64,000 bases of DNA, from NCBI RefSeq assembly GCF_035083965.1, contig NC_089738.1, positions 18,006,734-18,070,733 of the forward strand. The letters run 5' to 3'. The notes under the pieces are model-generated. The model saw only the letters and a list, made by a program, of their open reading frames with translations. It had not been told where the DNA came from and did not search any database. This stretch comes from Branchiostoma lanceolatum. Taxonomy: Eukaryota > Chordata > Leptocardii > Amphioxiformes > Branchiostomatidae. Below, one piece after another: positions 34,700-46,000 of this stretch. The position numbers and the translations under genes are program-made. How positions within the stretch are numbered: position 1 is the first letter of the stretch; every line of letters begins with the position of its first letter.

Positions 34700-35475
34700 G
34701 AAACCTACCTGTACAGTTCATCTGAAATAGTTACACGTTAAGATATACACCATCAAACATAATATCCTTATCAAGAACAAGGAAAAAGAACGTCTAACTT
34801 TTGATAATCAGTGCATGGTAACGCGTTTTGAAAGCCCAAAAGAAAAGCATAATAGGATATCATACTTTCATTCCAGAAAATACACCCCTTGGGTATAAAT
34901 GGTATGCCCTACGAATTCGTCACGCCGCCAGGCCTACAATGGCGCATCTGCTGTTTTCTTTCCGCCGCCCGGCCAATCATCTCGCTGTTTCTCACTCTGT
35001 CATCGCGCAAAGCCACACACACATACACAGATGGATGTTTACGTTTCTGAGTAAAGAAACACACACGAAGCTTGCTGAAAGAAGACTCCGGCCGCGCGTT
35101 AAGACGCTCAAAACTACCGACAGTCGGGAGCAAGGACGAAAATCGTGTAATCTCCACTTGTTGAACGACCTGAGAAAATTTAAAGTTACGGTAAAAACAT
35201 TCAAACAGCCTTATCGCAGCTGTCGGTGACGTGGACCGGGGAGCTGTTTTCAAGTCGCCCGGGGATTACTGCGTTTCTCCCCGCACGCTAGTAGGTAACC
35301 GACCCGGCTGCAGTCGCGGCCAACCATCCCAACCATCCCACCCCCGTCATAGCCTGCAGGCTTGTCATTTTTCCGCGTCTTTAGCGTCGAGTCGACGTCG
35401 TTGTTTACTACAGTTCGGGTCGGTGTGACTTCAACTTTGGACCGCTGCAGGTCGTTTAGCGTACGTACGAGGAGA

Positions 35476-38400
35476 ATGAGGATTTCCGCGGTGTTGGTTC
35501 TTGCCGTGTTCTTGGTTCCACTGGTGGTCGGAGATGCAGAGGAACGGAGAGAGAGAAAGAGAGAGCGAGAGGAAAGGAGGAGAGAACGCAAAGGAGGGAG
35601 GAGGGGACGGAACAGAAACAAGGTCGGTGTTACACTCCAACTTCTGTCGAGTCGCTGCTACTAAAGGTCGGAAGCTTTTTTGGTGTCTGTGAAAATGTTA
35701 TCTGTGTAAATAGTAAGGAAATCGCGTCAAGGGAAAAGCCAGTAATGTTGGCGTGGCGGGTGAGGGGTCGTGGGCTCGTTTTGAGGCCGCTGGTGCGTAC
35801 TACCGAGGAGTGACTGACAAGGACGCGACCGTCATTGAACACCGACAGATCGTCCTGTGTACTTAATATAGATTTGTAGTGACAGAGATTGCGTTACCTA
35901 CAGGGCAGCGTGGTCACAGTGGAGGGCAGTCTTGCTGAATTGCTTTAAAACATCGTGTGCTGTGTTTAAATGGCGTCAGAGGATATCAGAGTTAGCCTGA
36001 ATGCCAGACCCTACTCTCCAAGCAGAGGTTCGGCTCCGGCTTGTTTTTGGCGTCTTTTGGGGCGTTTTTGTAGGGCTTTCTATTTTGCCAGGTTTTCGTT
36101 TTGTCCGCCAGTCCGACTTCTGCTTAGAGAGTAGCCAGACCCCTGAGACTCATATGATATCCATCGTGCGGGGGTGTTTCTCAGGATATATCTCAGAGGG
36201 GCTTGTTGTAGAATTTCCTTGGGGGCATGTTGGCCCTAGAGCCGAGGAGTTGCCCTGTGTAGGCCCTGGAAACAGTCTGTTACCCATCCAGACTGTCGTA
36301 TATGTGGAATCTGTACGAGGAAAAGTTTTATTTTTTCTAATACGCAAGCCTTCTACCAACGTGTGTCAGTAGAACAGCTCCAAGCAGATGATAGGATGGA
36401 TTAGCCTCTACCAGGCTCCACAGCCAAGTCACTGGTAAAATAGTAAAAAAAAATGGCCAAATAGATAGAAAACATGCCAGATGAGTTAGTTGGCTTAGGT
36501 CGCATACTGTACTCAGGCTGGCCAGCCAATTCCGCTGGCATGTTATCTGTCTATTTGACCAACTTCTACTATTTTGCCAGCGACCTGCGGAGCCTGATAG
36601 AGGCTATCAAAGGATGACTGTCGTACAATTTTTTTGACTCCCACTTTCCTCTTTCACTCACCACTTCATTGAGAAACAGGGCGATTGGAAAGCGTTACGA
36701 TTGAAATTTTTAAAGGAGTCCTAAACAGAGGGGGAGTTATTTTCCAATAGATTATAATATTTGGAAATAAAAATGAATACTTTGTACAGTATTCGATGAA
36801 GTATCCACTAGTCCCGTACGCACCAAAAATCATTCAGTATTCTACTAATTTCTCCCGATGACCCTCTATGTTCTTATTGATTAAATTAAACAACCTCTGC
36901 CTATGGCTTGATACATACCATGTATTCCTTGATACATTATCTACTGGAAAATAACACCCCCTTCTGGAGTTCAGGACTCCTTTAACATCTGCTTGGAGAT
37001 TACAACTTGAAATTCAATGTGGTAAGGTAGACAGAGTCTTACTTGTTTAATCTTAAACAAGCTAAAGATCCCGATGCCCCAAGGCTTCGTCTGTAGCTGT
37101 AGATACCACTGTTTGATGTACAGTACAGGACTGCTGGCTTCTCTCACTGTGAGATCGTTGGTCTGACAACGGCCAGTAAACACAGTCTGCCCACGGAGCC
37201 ACCACTCAGTAACAAGATGTCAGAAATGATCTAGTTCACTTCCTATAGCCTCACCACAGATGAGATCTCTATCATTTATATAGTGCCTAACGCCAAACAG
37301 AAAGTTGTCAGTTTTCACCCCATCACTGGTGAAAGAAATTGCGAATGTAGTCAGCTTGTTTAGAGAAGCGTGTTTGTAGAAAAATCTAAGCAAGATCTAG
37401 ATTTTAGAATTCTTTAATTTCCTGGATGACTAATGAACGAGACAGCAGTACGGCTGAAATCTCAAACATCTGCTTGGAGATTACAACTTGAGATCGTGAA
37501 TGTAGCCACAGTCTTGTTTAATATTAAACGAGAAACCGTCGTAAAGATCTGTCAGTAACAAGATGTCAGAACTGATCTATTTCACTTCCTATAGCTTCAC
37601 CACAGATCTCTATCATTAGTGACTAACACCACCAAACCGAAAGTTGTCAGTTTTCACCCCATCAAAGGTATCACTGTTGGTGAAAGAAATTGCGTATGTA
37701 ATCAGCTTGTTAATAGAGAAGCGTGCTTGTAGCAGAGTAAGGCTAGATTTGTCAAAGTATCGCAATCTTTCTTCCAATTACCACATCATTATCATTAATG
37801 ACTAACACGATACAACAACAGCAAGTTGTCGCTCTTTTCACTTCAAAAATACATATATCACTCATGATAAAAGAAACTGCTTCCTCAGATCAGGATATGT
37901 CTAGAATGATGTACAATGTTTTCTCTTCCTGTCTCTGCCACAAATCTGTATCATTATTATGCTATTAGTGAATAATACCATAGTGAAGTTCCCATTTTCC
38001 ATCTGAAAAGTCAGTTTGTTTAATAGAGCAGCAGGGCAATATCTAGATTCTATAATATCTATAATCCTTCTTCGAATATTCACCACGAATCTGTGTCATA
38101 ATCATAAAGTGACTAATACCACAGGGAAGTTATCATTTTACAGTGTCTCTCTGAGGTGTCGAATCGTACTCAAGCAGACTTTGGACGTTTTTATGGCTCC
38201 CATTTCCTATGGAAAGACGTTTGTAACAGACAAACGAGGGGCTATAAAGACGTCACGATTTTTATTACAACATCTGCTTGGAGATTAGTCAAATCAGTCC
38301 GGATCACTCCAAAAGCATCAAGGGCGTATGTAAAACCCATCATGTTAGTTAAGATAACAGCGGAGTTGGATGTGTATTCGGGTTGTCTGGATTACAAAAA

Positions 38401-40009
38401 GGGTTGGATGTGTATTTGGGTTGTGTTTTCAGTGAAACCTGCACCTGTTATGCCACACACAGATAGAACGGCTGGCCACCAAAATAAACACTCGAATTCG
38501 AGTCTCGGGGTTCTTGTACTTACGGTGAAAACGGTCTTGTTTTACAAATTAACTTGTACTCTGTCATCTGTCGACTTTTTTTGATGGATCACAAAGATGT
38601 GTGCTTCGCAGCTGCGGAAATTTTCAAGCAGATGTAAGGATAGGAACGAGCTCAGATTGAGTGTTCCTTGCGTGTTTTCAGTTGCGACATTTATGACGTA
38701 CATGCAAGGAAACGTCCAGCGAAAAAGAAAGAGGGGAAGCAACGGAACAGATGGAAAGATAGGCATAAGTGAAACATTTAGAAGAACTTACAACCGAGAT
38801 GAGTGCAGAAAACTGATGGCCAGATTTTCTATATGGTTCCCAAACGCTCAAACTGTTAGACTAACGGATAAATGAGATTTCTGTAGTGCACCTTTCTATT
38901 ATAGAGAACTTGAAGAGGAAAAACGGTACACTACTGTAAATATACGTACTAAATCTCACACAAAAATACGCCCAAAACACTGAGACTGAGCCAGATCCTT
39001 GCCTTCACCTTGTCCCTTCTTCTTTGAGGGTCAGGGACTTTGATAGCCTTCGGCCACCAGCTTCTTCCTTACATCTGCTTGGAAATCAAGCCGCGGGATA
39101 TGTCCAGACGTCCCAGTGATAAGCACGTAAGATCACCTGACACCGGGGGCTTGTTAGAAACCTTGAATACATCCTTACTATTGATTCGTAGTTTGGGTCA
39201 TTTTGAAGGTCGCGGACTTTGTTCGCTTCCAGCACCAGCTTCTTCCTTACATCTGCTTGGAAATCAAGCCGCAGGATATGTCCAGACTTCCCATCGATAA
39301 GCAGGAAACACCGCCCGGAGGCTTGTTAGAAACCCTTAGAATAGATAAATCCTCAGATTGATTTTGAGGGTCGCGGACTTTGAGGTCTTCCTGCACCAGC
39401 TTCTTCCTTGCATCTGCTTGGAAAAATCAAACCGCAGGATACTGTAAATGCGTGGTTTTTATTTTGCGGTAGGGAAAAAATGGAGTGTTTGCGGTGGGTT
39501 TAAGTTCGCGTTTGAAACAATAGTAGCGCTACAGTCATACATGTAGGTGGGCAAAAAGTTTTGCGGTGGTTTTTAAGTTCGCGCTGAAAGTTCACCGCGA
39601 AAACCGCGAACATAAAACCGCCACGAACATTTTTGCATATACAGTATGCCCAGACGTCCCACCGATAAGCACGTAATACCGGAGGCTTGTTAGAAACTCT
39701 TAAATACAAGCCGGCTGTCCCGCCAGGTTTGCCCTGACAAACCCCAACAACACGCGGCGGGGATGTCCGTGACTTTCGCCGCTGGTTTTAATAACTTTAT
39801 CCGTTCGTCGTTGGCCGACGTACGGCTCGGGTTGGTAGGGTGGATGCCTCAGGGTTTCACACATGTAGGGTCTGTCGGTTAACAAGCTACAGGCTAGTCT
39901 ATAGAGCAGGTTTCTTGGCTGGGATTTTTTTTTTGCGTATTTTGTGTTACTAGTTTTACCTTCGCTAAGTAGGTTATATTTTATACAGCGTTCGTGTGTG
40001 TGTGTGTGT

Positions 40010-40090
<81 letters not shown>

Positions 40091-43000
40091 TGTCCGTCTG
40101 TGACACGATAACTTGAGAACGCCTGGATGGATTGTCTTCATATTTGGTTGGTGGGTAGGTCTTATGGAGACCTCGAAATGGCTAGATTTCTAAGAAAAAC
40201 AGCCAAGTTATAGAGGCCAGTCAATTCTGTTATAGCTCACTTAGCTAAGAATCCTTGCGCAAAAAAAAGGACGCGAAGTCCTGTTGCAAAATGATTAACC
40301 CTATTTGACCAATTTCTTCTACTCTGTCAGTCACCAAAGTCTGCCCGATCAAAGTCTCTTCCAGTCCCCCAGAGTTGGCTGGAAAAATACTAACAATTAG
40401 GGGAAAATAGCGTCAAAAGCGAAGAAATATTGGTTAACTTCGCTGGTATGATATTATACGATGTTTAGTCAATTTCTACTATTTTTCCACCCAGCAAATC
40501 ACACCAAATTGGTCTGGTGGACAGTAGTTTGACAAGATTGATGCTGGTTTAAGTGTTTCGTTTTAATTTGTGGGAAGTTGGCCTGAATTCCTGGCACTGA
40601 CTGTGGCTACATCTCTGTCGGCAGTCCCGTTAACCCGCCCTTGTCGTTGACCTTCAGTTTTAATAGCGTTCTCCACAGGTTGTCGGGACTGTTCTGTATT
40701 GTCGATATGTATTTCCAGACGACATCGGTTTGTTTGCCAGTGGGTCGGAATGTGTACTCTCTACAATAAGGTCCAAGCAGATCTTACGGTTGCAAAGACC
40801 GTATCCAACTGGCAACCCCAGGGTAAGGTCTTTGCAACCGCTAGATCTTCTTGGAGATTAACAACTCAGCAAAACCATGGACATGTACATGTCCCGTGGT
40901 CTCTGCCAAACTCTAGATCACTGTAAAAATAGTAGAAATTGCTAGGTCGCATACTGTACTCACAGGCCAACTATTAAGTTAAAGCTCTGGCATGTTATCT
41001 GTCTATTTGGCCAATTTCTGCTATTTTTCCAGCGACCTACTGGGTCTGGTCGAGTCCGCGGAATTAGTACATAGCCTTGCTGAGGTTTATCTAGTCTTTT
41101 ACCAGACTTCATGTGTTGCTGGAAAAATACTAGAAATTGCCGAAACAGGCTAAATAATTTTCCAGAAGTGTTTCATACATGTCAGTAGATCTTTGGTTCA
41201 AAAATGTTAATCTTGTTTGGCCATTTTATACATTTTTTATTTATTTTTGTCTATCAGCCCGCCGGGGGGAGTCTGGTAGCGTGTATCGTAATGAAATTAC
41301 AGCAGTCTGAAATGAATTGACAATGGTTTTTGTTTTGCATTTGGGGGCAGGGGAAGAAAGGGGAATATAAAGGACCAGCCTATTACCTTCTACCGTAGCA
41401 TATCCGTGAAATTGCCGCCCCCTGACAACCGCGAATACCGGTAATTTTGCAGCGGATCAAAGGAGAACGGTCATGAATGAATTTTCTATCTGAATGAAGC
41501 GGAGCGCAGCGGGCTTCTTGGAACAGAGAGGTGGAATTCCAGGCCCGGGCGATGACTCAAATGCCGCACATGTACGAACTGGAATGGGACTGTACCTTGT
41601 TTCGTACTTTTTACAGACAGTAGGGTACTGTATCCGTTAAAAGCGCACACTGCCAGAAAAACGTACACATCATCATGTCATCACCGCCAAACTATAAAAA
41701 AATCCCGACTACTACGTCTGCCTGGAGATTACAAAATGCAGTACGGTACGAACAGTAATTGGACCGTACCTAACAGTAGGCCAAACTATAGAGGTTCATT
41801 GACCGTAGGAAACGGGGCCTAAATAACATATTATAGGCTTCTGCCACTTGTAAGCTTTGATTAAGCGTTGTAAATCGGACAAAAACGTTAAAATGTCATT
41901 GATTATACCATGATATAAACTAAGAAAATAACGATAAATGAGAATGGTGCACGTGCAGTGCCAAACAAGCAACTTGTTATTATTATCATCAATGTCATAA
42001 AATGCTGTAGAAGAATCGAGGAAGGACAATTAAAGAAAGATATGAACCGCGAATGTTATCAAAACTAGAAATAATTCCCCACGAAAGTTTACGACTAAGT
42101 AGAACTTGGAAGGTCGCTCTGTAACCCGTCCCCTTTTTTCTCTGTAATAGCTCTGTAGCAGAATTAGCTTTGATTGTGTGTATGATAAACTTGAGTGCAC
42201 ATTGTGATCGGGTGTATATGACCTACGTCGGTCAGTATTGGCCATGGTAAAATCCTAATTCAGTCCTACAGCGCATCGGCTATGGCTAAACAGTCCTGTA
42301 TGAGAATGACAGTCCCTGTCTCATAAAACACATCTGTAAGCTGACTCAGTTCTGTTAAAAAGTTCTTTTCTGCGGATCCGCTTTTCCTATGCGCTCGAGT
42401 GATGTGGCAGCATTCAAAGGAATAGCTTTGTAACATAACAGCAACATTACCGTTTGTAGCTGATGACCCAAGAAACTAATCTCCAAGCAGATCTTAGATT
42501 CATCTAATGGTTGCGAAGACCGTATCCAACTGGCAGAAAATAAAAACTTCTTCTGCCAGTTGGATACGGTCTTCGCAACCATTAGATCTGCTTGGAGATT
42601 ATTAGCCTCTACCAGGCTCCACAGGTCGCTGGAAAGATAGTAGCAATTTGCCAAATAGACAGATAACATGCCAGAGGAGTTTAGCTGGCCATGGAGTACA
42701 GTTTGCGACCTAGCGACCCGTGGAGCCTGGTAGAGGCTAGGAGATTACCAAGAAACGTCTACAAAAGCTGATGACCCGAGAAAGGTTTACAGCAGCTGAT
42801 GATGTGTATTGTATGTATGGTAGTCGTTAATGACCCGGAGGCGCTCTGTTTATTTCGTAACAGTGTCTATTGTGCGGTGGCCACTAATGTGTATTCAATG
42901 ATGCGTCGTTTCAGCATGATTAACATGATTGGGGTGTTTGATGGTGATTAAGCTCATCAGTAAGAACAACAATGGCCTTGTTTTGCTTTTAATTATCACC

Positions 43001-46000
43001 GCAGGGATTACAGTGAATAAAAGTGACTGTAGAAATATACAGTAGTAAGATGGTGTTTTGTTTGCAATTCATTTTCATAAAAGCACAGGAAATGCGTTTT
43101 AGTGTTGGGGATTATATCATGAACTTCTAATGGTTACGATGATTTGTTTTTTTTCTTCAGATAATTACTTGTACAAACAGTATTAATGACTTCCTTCTTA
43201 ATATCCTAGAGCAAGACAGTATACTATACAATTCCCATGCTTACAAACAACTCAGGTGTTTATGTATATTGGGTTGAAGGAATGATGGTATATATTTTCC
43301 CACCAAAACAGTTTTGCACATGATGCACTTCTTTTGTTCAATATTTTCTTTTTCTGTAAACTTGCTTGCGCAAACATAGAAGTTGTGTTTTGTCAGTTGA
43401 TACAGTTAACAGTAAATAAAGGGTATTGTAGAAAATAAATAGTAGACATTTGTTGTTTTGTTTGCAATTTATTTTCATAAAAGCACAGGAAATGCGTTTT
43501 TTTCGTGTTGGGGATGATATCATTAACTTCTAATGGTTACAATGATGTGTTTTTCCTCAGATGATTAGTTGTAAAAACAATATTAATATCTTCCTTTTCA
43601 ACATCTTAGATCAAGGGCAGTATATACTATACCGTGAGCGTCTGTGTTTGTAGACAATCAAGGTGTTTTGTGTGTGTTTTGTGTTGAATAAACGGGAGTC
43701 AGTGTTCTCCACCTCAACAGATTTGCAAATGATGCATTAATCTTGTTATGTATTTCCTTTATCTGTAAACCGTGCTTGTGCAAACACAGAAGTTGTGTTT
43801 TGTCAGTTGTCACAGTCAGAGTTTACAGTAAATAAAAGTGATTGTAGAAAATAATATAAAGATGTTATTTTGTTTGCGTTTTTCTCACAAAAGAACAGGA
43901 AGTATGTTTTTCGTGTTGGGGATTATATCATGAACTTCTAATGGGTACAAGGATTTGCTTTTTCTTCAGATAATTAGTTGTAAAACAACTTCCTTCTTAA
44001 TATCTTAGAGCAAGGACAGTTTACTATACAATTTTCATGCTTACAGACAAGCCAGGTGTTTTTCATGTATATTGGATAGAATGAAAAGTGGTATATTTTC
44101 CCACCTCAACAGTTTTTGCAAATGTTGCGCTTCTTTTGTTCTGTATTTTCTTTTTCTGTTAAAACCGTGCTTGCGCAAACATAGACTGAGTTGTGTTTTG
44201 TCAGTTGTCACAGTCAGAGCTTACAGTGAATAAAAGTGATTGTAGAAAATAAACAGTAGTAAGATGTTATTTTGTTAGCGTTTTTCTCACAAAAGAACAG
44301 GAAGTATGTTTTTCGTGTTGGGGATTTTTTAAAGATAATTAGTTGTAAAAACAGTATTGGTAACTTCCTTTTTAGTATCTTAGAGCAAGGACAGTTTACT
44401 ATACAGTTTCTGTGCTCACAGACAACCCAGGTGTTTGTATGTGTTTCAAGTTGTGTTGAATAAACGTTGGTACATTTTTCCCACCTCAACAGTTTTTGCA
44501 AATGTTGCGCTTCTTTTGTTCCGTATTTTCTTTTTCTGCAAACCGTGCTTGGGCAAACACAAGAAGTTGTGTTTTGCCAGTTGTCACGCCCCGGGAGTTT
44601 CTTTTTCCCATACGGTTTGGGTGGGCCGAGATTCTGTCTCTTCTTTTGACGGAAAAAAACTGGTGACTGTGACACAGTTTCACGCGACGCGACTGTGGAC
44701 AATGGAAATGTCAGTGTGGCGTCTTCTCACAGGTCCGGTCTTCACGGGGCGGGGGCAGGAATCCGATGATTCAGAACTCTAAAGTAATCTAAGTAGAGAA
44801 GTGGGTTTGGCTGGTTTTTGACGTGTTTTTAGGCGTTTTGGGCGTTTTTGTCGGGCTTTCTACTTTGTCGTTTTTTCTTGTTGTTTTTTGTCACCAACCT
44901 CTAGTTCTGGTTCATCATGGTCTGCAAAACTCCCTGGTAGGGATATCACGCAGACGGACAAAGCAGAAAGCCCGACAAAAACGCCTAAGAACACGTCAAA
45001 AACCAGTCGGACCCACTCTTCTGCTCGGAGAGTGGATGATTCAGCGCCCTGAAGCTCCACCACACATAAGCCCTAGCCTCTACCAGGCTCCATTGGTCCC
45101 TGGAAAGAGTAGAAATTGGCCAAATAGACTGATATAACATGACAGAGGAGCGAGCTGTATTTCCGGCCGATGATTCAGAACTCTGAACTGCAGCTCGGGG
45201 GCAAATGAATGGGTGAAGTTGTCCTGTGGTGGCAAGGTGGTGGCTAGGGTTGCTGCCTTGGGATCTGAAGGTTCTGGGTTCGAATCCCTGGTAGACCCAA
45301 ATGTGTCCCTTAGGAAAGGCATTTTATACCTATTTCCGCACTCGACTCAGGTGAGAATGAATACATGATGTACATTTGAAATATCCAAGCAGATCTAACT
45401 GGCAAAAGCAGCCTTAGTGGTCACCGAAAATGGTCAATAATACTGCGGATACTGTCATTGCCACCGATAGATCTGCTTGGGGACTATACATGTACTTAGC
45501 TTCGGTTAGAGAGAGCCCACTCATCGGAGGCCTGCAACCAAAAACGAGTGCGGTAAAAGCCAAGTGCAATAAAACTGATATGCCATCAGAAAAAAGCTAG
45601 ACTCGTAGAGCCTGTGAAGGAGGCTACCAGATATATATAGCTTCGACTTTCTGTTTGTATTTTTGCTATTTCAAGTCAGGTTAATGTCATTCACGTAGCG
45701 TGCATGTGTGAAACTAAACGTTGCTCCAACACAACAAGGAACAAAACTCTCCACTTGAACCCTCTTCAGGATCGAATGACCTAACACTTAGAACACGTGA
45801 CCTTACGAACGCGTGACGTCAGTGATCGGTCAAAGGTGCCCCAAGTTTACACCGTTCCTCGTAATCCTCTCACAAAGTAATCCTGTCAAGCATCTATTTC
45901 CTGCTGATCGGTGTTTATTTTGGCAGTTTCTCGCTAGCGTACGCCCTTCTCGACACGACCTGTTCTTCGTCAGCGAAGACATGTCTTAAAGAAGGTTTTC

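Noticed and set aside
36983-44590. Satellite or CRISPR-like spacing in the 37-44 kb region
   Set aside because: Explained by three separate tandem arrays and MITE insertions.
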